Origin: Dichetophora obliterata
Taxonomy: Eukaryota; Arthropoda; Insecta; Diptera; Sciomyzidae
Reading direction: 5' to 3'
DNA: 64,000 bases
Assembly: GCA_963920525.1 (NCBI GenBank)
Contig: OY986435.1
Span: 302,263,908 to 302,327,907, forward strand
Within the stretch, counting starts at the first letter, position 1. Each line of letters begins with the position of its first letter. A program made the translations under genes and the position numbers. Positions 23,797 to 34,188 of the stretch are shown piece by piece. The notes under the pieces were generated by a model. That model did not search any database. It was not told where the DNA came from and worked only from the letters and a program-made list of their open reading frames with translations.

Positions 23797-23962
23797 GTGC
23801 AAATAATCGCCCAAGTTGCAATAGCCCAAAAGTACGGAAATGAACAATCGCCCAAAAACCCGGCAACATTTTTGGGCGATTGTTCTATTTTTGTTTGGGC
23901 GATTGCTCGTTTTGTTCATTTTTGGGCTTGGGCGATTGTAACTTGGGCGATTATTCGCACAA
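23797..23962. mobile_element. Small palindromic MITE built on AATCGCCCAA motifs
   Basis: The left end TGTGCAAATAATCGCCCAAG and the right end (inverse of TGTGCGAATAATCGCCCAAG) are mirrored, continuing to 'ttgcaat'/'attgtaa'. Inside the 166 bp the 10-mer AATCGCCCAA or its inverse occurs six times, plus one variant (AATAGCCCAA). Open frames on both strands across it are reflections of the palindrome. The target duplication could not be resolved. Confidence 0.7.
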
Positions 23963-24337
23963 CCATTAGCATGTTTGCGGACAACAGCGAGCAAAGAAGA
24001 CATCTATACATTCTTAAATTTTTTTCAATATAAAAGTGATTTTTGGATGTTGACAAAATCAAAACTACTTGTATTGTCCTAACATTTTAAAAACAGAATT
24101 AAAGCTGAGGATATATTTATTAAATTTTGTGTTTAGGAAGAATTGTTCTACCTATGGAAAAAATTAATGCAATCCTCAAGTTTTATGTTCTTTTAATAAG
24201 TTTCTATAAGTGAAAAATTACTAACGTTTCGTTAGTTTTTTAAAAAAGCATAGACTTTTTTAAAAAAAAATGTAAAGTTTTTCTTATCTGGATATTTGAC
24301 TGTCAAAAAATTTGCTTACATTTTTTAAAAAACCAAC

Positions 24338-24450
24338 TTAAAAAATTATTTGTTGCCGCAAAAATACCACTGTGCGCCGTTCTCTGTGCGTCGTTAAAAA
24401 ATTATTTGTTGCCGCAAAAATACCACTGTGCGCCGTTCTCTGGAGTGAAT
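24338..24450. repeat. 56-bp tandem duplication
   Basis: The unit starting 'ttaaaaaattatttgttgcc' and running to 'ccgttctctg' occurs at 24338 and again, without visible change, at 24394. Confidence 0.9.
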
Positions 24451-24953
24451 AAATGTTGTTTGTTGGTGTAGTTATTGTTGTGGTAGTATGCGAGAGCGGC
24501 AATGTGATTTATTTAAATAATTTTATTTGTGTCTTTTAAAAAAAATTCTTGTGTATCTTTATATATTTTGACTGTCAAATTAAAAATTTTGCTATAATTA
24601 ATGTCAACCATAAATAGTTACTTGAAGGTGTCGAAAATTTAAGAAAAATTTTTTGTTTTGCCGTATTTTTATTGGCTTCCTTACATTGCTTTCAATATAT
24701 ATACATATTTACCTAGGTGTGTATGAATGATAAAGTAAGAAGAGGCGTAGGTGTAGGTCACATTAAAAAAAACAACCGCCATCAAACACCTGCAATAAAT
24801 CGTTAAAGTTCTTAGCTTCTAATTTTAATTTTCCCAAATTTATATCTTCACAAAGAAATTTTTTTTATTAATTTTATTTACCGACACAAGCGACGCGACG
24901 TGACGTTTAAATATCTGTGAAGTGCTATTTTTCCTTAAATTTATGCAACTTTT
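24451..24953. other. AT-rich non-coding DNA before the retrotransposon
   Basis: No gene was recognised. The retrotransposon's 5' junction is somewhere in or just after this stretch and cannot be placed without a paralogous copy. Confidence 0.45.
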
Positions 24954-24974
24954 TTAAGTTAAGTTGTCTGCTTT

Positions 24975-25151
24975 ATGGGCAAGCCTTTGAACAAGCCTTT
25001 TAAAATATCTTTGCCTGGTGATCTTTTTCACAAGGTATTGGATCAAAAGTTTTGGCCTGACAATACGATGGTGCATGAATTTATTTCTAGACCTCGGCCT
25101 ACAACTTCCTTGGCTACTTTTTCGGTTTTTAACAAGAATCAAAAAAACTAG
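24975..25151 (+). CDS. ORF1 protein C-terminal fragment of the retrotransposon
   Basis: The frame encodes 58 residues, starting MGKPLNKPFKISLPGDLF and continuing HKVLDQKFWPDNTMVHEF to a TAG stop at 25149-25151. The core resembles the ORF1 C-terminal segment of insect CR1-like elements, where an F-WP-GT-VREF-like pattern precedes the stop (recalled family pattern). In this frame a TAA stands just upstream of the Met, so only the tail survives truncation. ORF1 proteins bind the element RNA. The last codons CAA AAA AAC form a slippery run just before the stop, and ORF2 overlaps in the -1 frame. The Met may be internal to the original protein. Confidence 0.65.
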   Translation: MGKPLNKPFKISLPGDLFHKVLDQKFWPDNTMVHEFISRPRPTTSLATFSVFNKNQKN

Positions 25152-28039
25152 ATTGTTGCTTTCAGTTCCTTATCCTTTACCAAAACGTTCGTGGCATTAA
25201 CACAAAACTAAATAATTTATTAATTTTGAGTCACAACCTTCACTTTAATATAATGGCTTTTAGTGAGACTTGGCTGAAACCTAACACTCTAAATACTGAA
25301 ATTCTGTGCAACAAATTTAACATATACCGCAAAGATAGAAACTCCATTCCTGGTATTTGCTCTAAAGGTGGGGGTGTGTTGATTGCAGTCAAAGCGACAC
25401 ATTTCTCTGAAGAGTTATTAATTCCAGAATCCTTGGACATTGAATTCTGTTGTGTTCATGTTAAGTTTGGTTCCTTGAGCCTTTTTATTACATGCTCATA
25501 TATTCCTCCCCTTTCTACCTTAGAAGTTTATAGCAAACATTTGGCTTCTATTAGTAAAGTTTGCTCAAAACTGCAATCTAATGATCATATTTTAATAACT
25601 GGAGATTTTAACCTGCCAAACGTTTCTTGGAACTGTTGTTCTGAAATTCCTGAAATATTTTTACCTTCGTCTGAAAGTCCATCCGATAATTACTTTTTAA
25701 ACGAGCTCTCAATCCAAGGGCTATTCCAAATTAACTACATTTTTAACAAAAATAATCGTTTGCTTGATCTGGTGTTTTTTGATGACAGCAATATCGCTTC
25801 TGTGTCTAAATCAGATCCTCTGGTTACACCCGAAGATTCTCATCATCCAACATTAGAAATTATTTTAAATTTTCCAAAACCATCTGCGCAGTATTCTGAT
25901 TCTCAACACCCTATTGAGTTTAACTTTAAAAAAACAAACTACGTGATTTTGAAGAATAACTTGTCTAATATAAACTGGAATTCTATTCTAAATATTAATA
26001 CAAATAGTTTATCTTCTCAGAGTCTTGATGATGCGGTATATGCGTTTAATAGAACGCTCAATGATTGTTTTCTTAAAGCTGTTCCGCAAAGGAAAGCCTC
26101 CTTGACATCGGGTCCGGTATGGTATACAAATGAATTAAGAAAAATGAGGAATTTGAAATCTAAATACTATAAAAAATATCAAAAAACACATAACATATGT
26201 GATTTTGGATGCTATACCTCGATTAAATACAGTTATCAACAGTTATGCAAACAATCCTATAATACCTACTTAACAAAAGTAAAATTAAACATCAAATCTG
26301 ATGCTAAATCCTTCTGGAACTTTGTTAACACAAAACGCAAGATTGATTCCTATCCTTCTTTTATGAAGTATAATTCGGTTGGGTCTGATAATGATAATAG
26401 TATTTGCAGTCTTTTTGCAGACTTTTTCAAGACGACTTATTCATCATCGTCCTATGATTATTTAAGTTATCCTTTCAATATTCAATCTGGGGATATTTAT
26501 TTCCCAATAATTGACACAAACACAGTCTTATCATTTTTAAAAAATATTAAAACATCATATAAAAGTGGTCCTGATAACATACCTTCATGTATATTAAAAT
26601 ACTGCTGTGAAGAATTAGTAACTCCAATATCTTTACTATTTACTTCATCATTAAAATCCTGCTATTTTCCTGCAGCCTGGAAGCATTCATTTATTATTCC
26701 GCTGCATAAATCCGGAAATAGGTCTTTAATTGATAACTACCGTGGCATCGCAAAATTGAGCGCTTTGCCTAAACTTTTGGAGGCAATTGTTACATCACGA
26801 CTATCGCATAGCGTTAAATCTTTAATGTCTCCTTTCCAACATGGATTCCTTTCTGGAAAATCCACTGTTACTAACCTTCTCGAATTTACATCAAAAACTA
26901 TAGAAAACTTTGGAAAAGGCATGCAGACTGATGTTATTTACACGGATTTTAGCAAAGCTTTTGACGTTGTAAATCACAAACTATTGATCTTAAAATTACA
27001 TCTTGTTGGATTTCCTATACCGTTGGTAAAGTGGATTGAATCTTACTTAAGCAATAGAACACAATCTGTTCTTTTTAAGCTCAAGAAATCACACGAGTTT
27101 CCTGTTACTTCAGGAGTACCTCAAGGAAGTCATCTTGGGCCTCTTCTGTTTCTACTTTTTATAAACGATTTGCCATCTGTCATAATGCATTCCAGCATCT
27201 TAATGTTTGCTGACGACGTCAAACTCTTCCTTTCTTTTAAAAATGATAATGACGCTGTATTTTTGCAAGCCGACATTGATCATCTTCATAACTGGTGCAA
27301 AACGAACCGTATGAACCTCAACATGAAGAAATGCAAGCATATGTCTTTCTCGCGCAAACCACCAATTAAATGTACCTTCAAAATTTGTGGTTATCCATTG
27401 GAGTCCTTAGATAGTTTCAATGATCTTGGAGTTACAATGGATCCTAAACTACGCTTTAATATTCATGTAAATAAAATAATAAATAGAGCAAATAGTACTT
27501 TAGGATTTATTAAACGTTGGGCAAAAGAGTTTAATGATCCTTTCATAACGAAAACCTTATTCACTTCCCTAGTGCGGCCTATCTTAGAATACGCTTCAGT
27601 TGTTTGGTGCCCACGATACGGTTGTTACATAGACGACATTGAATCAGTGCAGAAACAATTTCTTTTGTTTTGCTTAAGCTATCTTTATTGTAATACTGAT
27701 TTTCACTTACCACCTTATGAATATCGGTTACAACTCTTAAATCTTCCTTCTTTAAAAAATCGGAGAATTATGATAAATGCTTGTTGGATTTTAAAACTTT
27801 TACATGGCTATGTAAACAGTCCATATTTATTGAGTAAAATATATTTTAATATTCCTCTTCGTCCTAGAAGATCTTTTGAGTTACTCCACATGAACTTTTG
27901 TAGAACTAATTATTTGCAAAATGAACCTCTTAGAAGCGCTTGCGGTGATTTTAATTTTGTATCTGATGTTATATCCTTAAGTGAATCCATGGACTCAATC
28001 AAACATAAAATTATAGATTACCTGCAGTACCGTCGTTGA
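25133..28039 (+). CDS. ORF2: endonuclease-reverse transcriptase of the CR1/Jockey-type element
   Basis: This open frame carries the enzyme that nicks target DNA and copies element RNA at the nick. Endonuclease motifs start upstream of the first ATG (25226): YQNVRGINTKLNNL at about 25178, then AFSETWL, then GDFNLPNVSWN (about residue 126 counted from 25226), then DSHHP where SDH is usual. Reverse transcriptase motifs follow: KSGPDNIPSCILKY, YTDFSKAFDVV (about 571), SGVPQGSHLGPLLFLLFIND (about 629), the catalytic FADD (about 660), then FNDLGVTMDPKLRF. From 25226 it is 937 residues, with no stop or frameshift. The absence of an ATG before the endonuclease N-terminus and the -1 overlap with ORF1 suggest linked translation. 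All core catalytic residues that I can see are present, so the protein could be functional, although this copy is 5'-truncated. Confidence 0.9.
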   Translation, partial: QESKKLDCCFQFLILYQNVRGINTKLNNLLILSHNLHFNIMAFSETWLKPNTLNTEILCNKFNIYRKDRNSIPGICSKGGGVLIAVKATHFSEELLIPESLDIEFCCVHVKFGSLSLFITCSYIPPLSTLEVYSKHLASISKVCSKLQSNDHILITGDFNLPNVSWNCCSEIPEIFLPSSESPSDNYFLNELSIQGLFQINYIFNKNNRLLDLVFFDDSNIASVSKSDPLVTPEDSHHPTLEIILNFPKPSAQYSDSQHPIEFNFKKTNYVILKNNLSNINWNSILNINTNSLSSQSLDDAVYAFNRTLNDCFLKAVPQRKASLTSGPVWYTNELRKMRNLKSKYYKKYQKTHNICDFGCYTSIKYSYQQLCKQSYNTYLTKVKLNIKSDAKSFWNFVNTKRKIDSYPSFMKYNSVGSDNDNSICSLFADFFKTTYSSSSYDYLSYPFNIQSGDIYFPIIDTNTVLSFLKNIKTSYKSGPDNIPSCILKYCCEELVTPISLLFTSSLKSCYFPAAWKHSFIIPLHKSGNRSLIDNYRGIAKLSALPKLLEAIVTSRLSHSVKSLMSPFQHGFLSGKSTVTNLLEFTSKTIENFGKGMQTDVIYTDFSKAFDVVNHKLLILKLHLVGFPIPLVKWIESYLSNRTQSVLFKLKKSHEFPVTSGVPQGSHLGPLLFLLFINDLPSVIMHSSILMFADDVKLFLSFKNDNDAVFLQADIDHLHNWCKTNRMNLNMKKCKHMSFSRKPPIKCTFKICGYPLESLDSFNDLGVTMDPKLRFNIHVNKIINRANSTLGFIKRWAKEFNDPFITKTLFTSLVRPILEYASVVWCPRYGCYIDDIESVQKQFLLFCLSYLYCNTDFHLPPYEYRLQLLNLPSLKNRRIMINACWILKLLHGYVNSPYLLSKIYFNIPLRPRRSFELLHMNFCRTNYLQNEPLRSACGDFNFVSDVISLSESMDSIKHKIIDYLQYRR
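25142..25148 (+). promoter_or_regulatory. Candidate -1 ribosomal frameshift heptamer A AAA AAC
   Basis: In the ORF1 frame the codons are CAA AAA AAC TAG, so bases 25142-25148 read A AAA AAC, the X XXY YYZ form in correct phase, immediately before the ORF1 stop. A -1 slip continues as CTA GAT TGT... into ORF2, which is open from 25133 in that frame and reaches the first endonuclease motif (YQNVRG at about 25178) without an ATG. The downstream structure was not assessed. Expression through reinitiation is the alternative. Confidence 0.45.
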
Positions 28040-28828
28040 TTATGTAAAGTTATTTCAAACATATATCTGATGCATCTGGTGATTTGTAAACACATTAATA
28101 TAACAATCTAAATGGATAAATGGACCTAAGCGTAAAATGGAAAATTTTGGTGAATAATACATCTAAATAATCTGAATGGACCTAAACCTGGGATCTTCAA
28201 TTGCCTCATATCTTCAAGATGGTTGTGACAACATTTGTTGACGGTACCGTGGTGTCTTGGTGTCTTTTTACCTCTTGAAACACTACGTTAGATCGATTTG
28301 TAATATATTAATATGAGTGGCCGATAAGACCTAGTTTGTCTTGGTGCCTGCGTTCGCAACTGGTTTTCTTTATTTTATGAAAATTGGTTTGGTGAAGTTG
28401 ACCTAGTTTGTCGAGTAACCACCCTGTCAAGCCAGGATTTCACCGGCTTCAGGGAGACAGAACGATATATATTATATATATACCTATTGGAGTGGTGTTT
28501 TATTGGGTATGAGACCTTGTTTGTCACACGACTCCGCCGTATACAAAAATTGTTGCTAACTTGACCTTGTTTGTCTTGAAAACGCAACCCTGCTTTGCTG
28601 TCTGATTTTATCGATTTTGACTTAACTTTTTTCTATTATTTTTTATACTTTAATAAAATTATATACTTTAAGCAATTTACTAAAACTTTTTAGTTTGTTA
28701 ATAATACATTATTTCATTCAAAATCATACTTTATATTTTTAAATTGTATTAAATATCTTATTTTATAATTTTAAATTTGCTATAAAACCTGTTAAGGTTT
28801 AGCAATCAAGTAAATAAATAAATAAAAA

Positions 28829-30040
28829 CAACTAAATTCTTATTTATGACTCGCATTCATTTTGTATATAGACATTTATTTAAAAATACGCTCCACCGCT
28901 GATACCTTTTTGCTCCATTTATCATTACAAGTGTTTTATAAGCACTTGTTCTCTTAAATGCATTCCAGAGCTTTACATTTTAAAGTAATGATATGCGATA
29001 TTTTTATTTATGACTATTTTGTCCCGTCAGCATGTCAATTAAATGATTCAAAATATAAAAAAAAAAACTAATATATATTTAATTTTTTTTAAACTCCTTT
29101 ACATTGTCATCATTTGTCAATTTTTTCATGCTTACGCTCTTTTAACGCCCTTGCCAAAATAGTTTACAATTTTGCTTAAATTATTCATCATAAATAATGA
29201 AACATTTGCATAAAATTTCAATTAAATTTGTTATTGTGAATATATTAAAGCGGCGCAAATATTTAACGTTTTCCCATAACAAAAGTGCTAATAAACGGCA
29301 TAAGCAGGCGTTTTCTTGAAACCGCGGCCAAAATACACAGAAGCGTTAAACGCGACACACGCACAACCTACTCAAACAAAAGATGTATTAATTTACAGCA
29401 GCGTTGCCATCTGCTTCCAATTTTAGTTTGCATTAATTTGTTATTATTTTTGTTGTTGTAAATTTTATTGAAACTCCCTCACAGCATGAACGTCTGTAGC
29501 CAGGCCCGTAGCCAGGATTAACCCGAAAGGGGGTTGGGATTTTGATTAAAACAAATATCGATAGTTATTAAATGTTTGCTCAAATTGTTGACGCGATAGT
29601 CTAAAAATATTCGATTTGATATAAAACTAAAATCTATAAAGTTTCGTACCGATTGAAAGCGTTTTTCCTAATATTTGATTAAAAAGTAATTCGAACATCT
29701 CTTGAAGTAATTTTTAAAAAAAACTGTTATGCATTTCGTTTCCAATGTAATTGTTGCTCAAAATGAATTACCAAACATAAAAATTCGGATGAAAAGTACC
29801 AGAGTTCTGATATTCTACTTTTCGAAAAAATATTATTTTCTTTCTTGTTTCAGCAAAAAAATCGTAAAAATACAAATTTGAAAAAATTGCAATGAAATGT
29901 TGAAATATTTTCTGCCACCACACTTAATCCAAATACAAAAAATTGTGTAATTCCGTCGCTTACACAATACAAAAATACAAAATTAAAAAAAAAACGAGAA
30001 GCGGGGTGCTATACAATCAAAAGTGGGCTAAAAAGTACTC
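28829..30040. other. AT-rich non-coding DNA with a hAT-like end motif
   Basis: No gene was recognised. At about 29499-29535 the sequence 'gccaggcccgtagccaggat' followed by 'taacccgaaaggggg' resembles GC-rich transposon termini. A matching opposite end was not found nearby. Confidence 0.4.
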
Positions 30041-30044
30041 ATTA

Positions 30045-30330
30045 CAATTTAATTCCAATTCCTTGGAATTCTCAATTCCTCAGGAATGTAATTGGTTAAA
30101 AGTCGTCAATTCTATTACAGGAATTGTAATTGGTAATTGAACACCTGAGGAATGGAATTGAAAAAAATGGTCAATTACATCATAGGAATTGTAATTGGCA
30201 ATTGAACACCTCTATTCCCTGAAATGGAATTGAAAAAAATGGTCACTTCCATTACAGGAATTACACTTCAACTCCTCATAAATGGATAAGAAAAAAAATC
30301 GTCAATTCTATTACAGGAATTGTTATTTAA
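30045..30330. repeat. Tandem repeat of about 60-73 bp units around GGAATTGTAATTGG
   Basis: About four diverged units share 'gtcaattctattacaggaat' or a variant, then 'tgtaattgg.aattgaacacc', then 'gaatggaattgaaaaaaatgg'. Unit starts (the 'acaggaatt' block) fall near 30114, 30180, 30253 and 30313. No protein is implied. Confidence 0.7.
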
Positions 30331-31384
30331 AGTTAAATTTAAATTACTTTTTCATTAACTCAAAACTACTTCATTATGTATTAAAAAGTTTATTTGACTC
30401 CCACTGTTAGTCGGTTAATGAAATATTTACAAATAAATGTATTAGCAAAAATACCAATTTTTTAATTGTATACATTTTTACAATTAAAATCCCGCCGACT
30501 TTTTGCAAGGTGCTTGGTACACAACTTCTACACCCCTGAACAAAGTTTCATTAATTTACTAACAAAGCGATGTTTTCCAATTCTATTCCTAAGGAATTGA
30601 GGCCTTGAATTACCAATTATAATTTATTTATATGTCCAATTTTTATTCATTAACAATGAAACTTGGAGCAGTTGAAATAGTGCTAAAGCTAACGAACCAA
30701 TTTCTAGTCCCGGAATCCGGGGATTCCAAACCCTGAATCCCGAGATTTTATTCATATGAAAATATAAAAATTTTCAGCAACTATAAATGCAACTGCAATG
30801 TAAACGATGGTTTTTTTGTATCGAAATCACCCTGTTCTTTTTTTATCTCTCTCCACACATTTTGAAAGCCTATTTTTTAGTTTGTTTTGGTTGTGATATT
30901 AAAATACTCTGCTTACTAGGCTGTTCAACTTTCATGGCATTTTCAAAATAACAATAGTGTTATTACTATACTAGCTTTTTTTACTATTAAATGAATATTT
31001 TAATCACATCATACTTTTTACTAAAATCTTTCTGGTTTATTTGAATAAGAAGTTTTGTTTTTTTTTAATTTTTTAAAAGATAAATTCATGTTGTTTGTTT
31101 TGTTTAACTTATTTACATGCATATTTTTATGAATATAATAAAGTCAAATATTATTTGATATTTTAAATATTTTGGGTTTCCATTCCTAAATAAATGTTGG
31201 ATTTTTTGAAATATAAAAAATCATAACGTTTTTAATTGAATAAACTTATTATAATTTAAATATTTAAAAATTTAGAAAATATTTTTAATTAAGGACCGTA
31301 AAGGTTATTATTTTCATCAAATAAGAATCATAACCGTTTTTTTATTTTATTTTTTTTTTCAATCTGATTGAATCAGGTGATGTA
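30331..31384. other. AT-rich DNA with a palindromic 'cccggaatccgggg' patch
   Basis: No gene was recognised. The patch at about 30710-30745 ('tcccggaatccggggattcc') is similar to one at about 33935-34005 ('cgggatcataatcccgggat'). They may be ends of an older element that surrounds the Tc1-like insertion, but I could not align them as inverted repeats. Confidence 0.35.
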
Positions 31385-33023
31385 CAGTGGCGAGCACAAG
31401 GGAGTGCACGTTCACGACACTGACTTTCGTCATCCACAAAAACAAAACCATACAAGCAAATCAAACAAAATATTTAATTTTATTTTTATTATTTTATTCG
31501 TAACAAATAGAAGTAAAGCAACAATAATAAATGTGATGAATTCAAAGAGTTTGAAAGAAAAAATGAAAATAACCCGTATAAACTCAATTTTGCACGTTTT
31601 ATGATTTACACCTTTTTTCGATCTCCCACTTCTCTCATCAGCAGAAACCATGGAGATTTTCCGTTATGTTTGTTCTTATCTTCTTTTTCTTGTTCGTAGA
31701 GTAGTTTAAAACGTGTTTCTTGCGAATCAAAGCAGATTTTGTCAATTACTGTCATATTTAAAATAAATTGTAGATTTTTTGCATAAAAATGAGAAAAATA
31801 TCATCAGAAATTGAAAATAGTGTTGTGTGCCTGACCGAGAAGGGCTGTTCTTCACGTACCATTGCCGAGAGGCTTAGTATTAGTCAATCGGCGGTGATCG
31901 CAGCTCAAAAGAGACGAAATGTGACATCCAAATCGCAAGTCAAAGGTCGCAAAAAATTATTAACGGACTCAGATGCTCGGCTAATGATGTCTGAAGTGAG
32001 AAAAAACAAGCTGCTAACACCAAAGGGTGCTTCTGGCGATTAACAAAAATGTAAGCGAATGGACTGCTAGAAGAGCGCTCCGTGACATCGGATTTACTTC
32101 AACTGTTAAAAAAAGCAAACCTGCATTGTCCGATAAGAATGTTAAATCGCGCTTGAAATTTGCAAGGGACCACAAAAACTGGACCATTGATGATTGGAAA
32201 CGTGTTATCTGGTCTGATGAGTCCAAATTTAACCGTTTTCAGTCAGATGGAAAGCAATACTGCTGGCGAAGACCCGGGGAACGTATTCAAAAACACCATG
32301 TGAAGCAAACTGTTAAACATGGCGGCGGGAGCATAATGGTTTGGGGATGCTTTACATGGTGGCATGTTGGCCCTCTGCATTTAGTAGATGGTATCATGCG
32401 AAAAGAGGACTATCTACAGATTCTGCAAACCCATCTTCCCAATTTTATGGACGAATGTGCTTATCCCGAAAAAGAAATTGTTTTTCAACAAGATGGTGAC
32501 CCGAAGCACACAGCAAAAATTGTAAAGGAATGGATTGGGAAACAACATTTTCAATGGCCAGCACAAAGTCCCGACCTCAATCCGATTGAAAATCTTTGGT
32601 CAATCGTGGAAAGACGGCTCGGGCAGTACGAAGCAGCCCCAACAAACATGGGTAACCTTTGGGATCGTGTAAATGCGGAATGGAATTGAATTCCAAAAGA
32701 TGTTATCGAAAATTTGGTAGAGAGCATGCCAAACCGCGTAAATCAAGTTATTTCTAATAAGGGTCTATGGACCAAATATTGAAATTGGATTAGTTATTAA
32801 TTTTCTTGAAACGTGCAAAATTGAGTTTATACGGGTTATTTTCGTTTTTTCTTTCAAACTCTTTGAATTCATCTCATTTATTATTGTTGCTTTACTTCTA
32901 TTTGTTACGAATAAAATAATAAAAATTAAATTAAAAATTTTGTTTGATTTGCTTGTATGGTTTTGTTTTTGTGGATGACGAAAGTCAGTGTCGTGAACAT
33001 GCAATCACTTGTGCTCGCCACTG
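31385..33023 (+). mobile_element. Tc1-like DNA transposon, 1,639 bp, about 215-bp inverted ends
   Basis: The left end CAGTGGCGAGCACAAG is mirrored at the right end (33008-33023), and the inverse match continues for about 215 bp (31385-31600 against 32810-33023) with a few differences. TA stands immediately outside at 31383-31384 and 33024-33025, the normal Tc1/mariner target duplication. The two long arms match closely, so the copy is not ancient. The single gene inside is a disrupted DDE transposase (31789-32782). The open frames in the arms (31368-31604 and 32765-33004) mirror each other and are not genes. Confidence 0.93.
31789..32782 (+). pseudogene. Tc1-family DDE transposase, disrupted by a frameshift and a stop
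   Basis: The N-terminal helix-turn-helix that binds the inverted ends is MRKISSEIENSVVCLTEKGC followed by SSRTIAERLSISQSAVI. A 1-base shift near 32020-32040 moves the frame. The catalytic core follows: VIWSDESKFN (first Asp), GGGSIMVWGCF, IVFQQDGDPKHTAKI (second Asp), SPDLNPIENLW (Glu). TGA at 32687-32689 interrupts it, after which IPKDVIENLVESMPNRV and the natural end TKY-stop (32780-32782) are still readable. I count 31 residues between the QQD aspartate and the PIE glutamate, where typical Tc1 proteins have 34, so a 3-residue gap may exist before WPAQSPD. Both lesions must be mended for activity, so this copy is dead. Confidence 0.9.
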
Positions 33024-33139
33024 TATATCTTTTTAATCATAAAATTAACGAGTGTTTCTTCTAAAAATACAAAATGGGATTTCAGAAATGTACTTTTTCT
33101 TCCAGTTATTGTTGAACTTTTTTCCTTGCATTCTTCTTT

Positions 33140-33735
33140 GTACACGGTTAAACATTTTGGACTACTTTTTAATCCAAACTTTGGTTTAAAGGAATTTTTA
33201 ATACAAAAGGTATTAATTTTTAATCCAAACATTAGTTTGATTTAGCTGGGTCTCAAACCCAAGTTCCTAAAAAGAACTTACTTGCATTCGTACTTATGTA
33301 AAATAAGCGAAACTATGTTAACAACAAATGTTAACAACGAGTGGATAAGGTATTGGACCAGCACGTCAGAGGACGTGTGTTCAAATCACGAACTGGTCAG
33401 AATATTTTCTATTTTACTCTAATTTAGCTGGGTCTTGAACCCATGTTTCTGTTTGCTTGCTTGCTTACTGCCAGCTTAATTGCATTCGTTATGATGCTCA
33501 ATAAGCGTAACTTTCTTAACAACTGAGATGGATGAGTGGATAAGGTGTTGTACCAGCGCAACAGAGGACGTATGTTGAAATCATGAGCTGGTCAGAAAAG
33601 CTTTTTATTTTAAGTTGATATTTATATTGCTTTTTTTAAACTTTTTGCGGATTAAAAACTAATCTTTTTTTGGATTGAAAAATTTTAAACTTTGGATTAA
33701 AAAGTAATTTTTTTTGCAGTTTAAAAAAACTGTAA
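33140..33735. repeat. Composite repeat: tandem tRNA-like SINE dimer between inverted AT-rich arms
   Basis: Two 182-bp units start at 33241 and 33423 ('tttagctgggtct..aaccca'). Each ends in a block like 'gagtggataaggt.ttg.acc' (A-box-like) followed 30-odd bases on by 'gtgttcaaatcac' or 'tgttgaaatcatg' (B-box-like, consensus GGTTCGANTCC), then 'gctggtcagaa'. This is the layout of a tRNA-derived SINE head, decayed in both units. Outside them 'ctttttaatccaaactttgg' (about 33165) is mirrored near 33690-33710. The order of events is uncertain. Confidence 0.5.
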
Positions 33736-34188
33736 CTTTTATCTGCATTAGTAATTATGATTTTGTCTTTGTGTTGTCTTATAATTTTTTAAGTGTTTTT
33801 GAATATTTTAAGTTACGATTTCTAAAACAAAAGAAAAATGTAATTGTTTTTGCAGAAATTAGGAAAAAGAGTTATTAACGGTCCCTACTTTTAATACAGC
33901 TTCATGACATTATTTTAAAGTGTTAGCATTTCGGGATCATAATCCCGGGATCATAAATTTCAAATACCGAAATTCTGGGACTTGCCAAAACCCTTCGGGA
34001 TTGAAAGCCCTACTGTATACTCATATAGTACGAATTGGAAAAAAATGTACGGAAAGACAGCATTTGTAATACATTGTTCTGGACGTTTCTCTCAATTCGT
34101 CACTTGTTAAGTTTCGATCAAATATTGAGTGTCAAAAACAAGCTTGAGCTCTTTCTTCCGCAGCCAATAAAAAAAGAGAGATAAGATA

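Larger units (their letters stand above)
24954..28828 (+). mobile_element. CR1/Jockey-type non-LTR retrotransposon, young, 5'-truncated in ORF1
   Basis: The order is the C-terminal end of ORF1 (24975-25151), an overlapping complete ORF2 with apurinic-type endonuclease and reverse transcriptase (to 28039), a 3' UTR of about 790 bp, and a short TAAA-unit tail (about 28809-28828). The 3' UTR is nearly identical to 1-795. The uninterrupted ORF2 of over 900 codons and the near-identical second copy indicate recent activity. The 5' boundary is approximate because truncation occurs inside ORF1. The clade is assigned by domain order and motif type only; CR1 versus Jockey is not settled. Confidence 0.88.

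Noticed and set aside
13385..29535. GTAGCCAGGATT motifs at about 13395 and 29510 as ends of one element
   Set aside because: They are 16 kb apart with unrelated sequence inside each and no target duplication; at best they are isolated remnants.
31368..33004. Two similar open frames in opposite orientation (QKQNHTSKSNKIFN...)
   Set aside because: They lie in the Tc1-like inverted repeats and are mirror images of each other, not genes.
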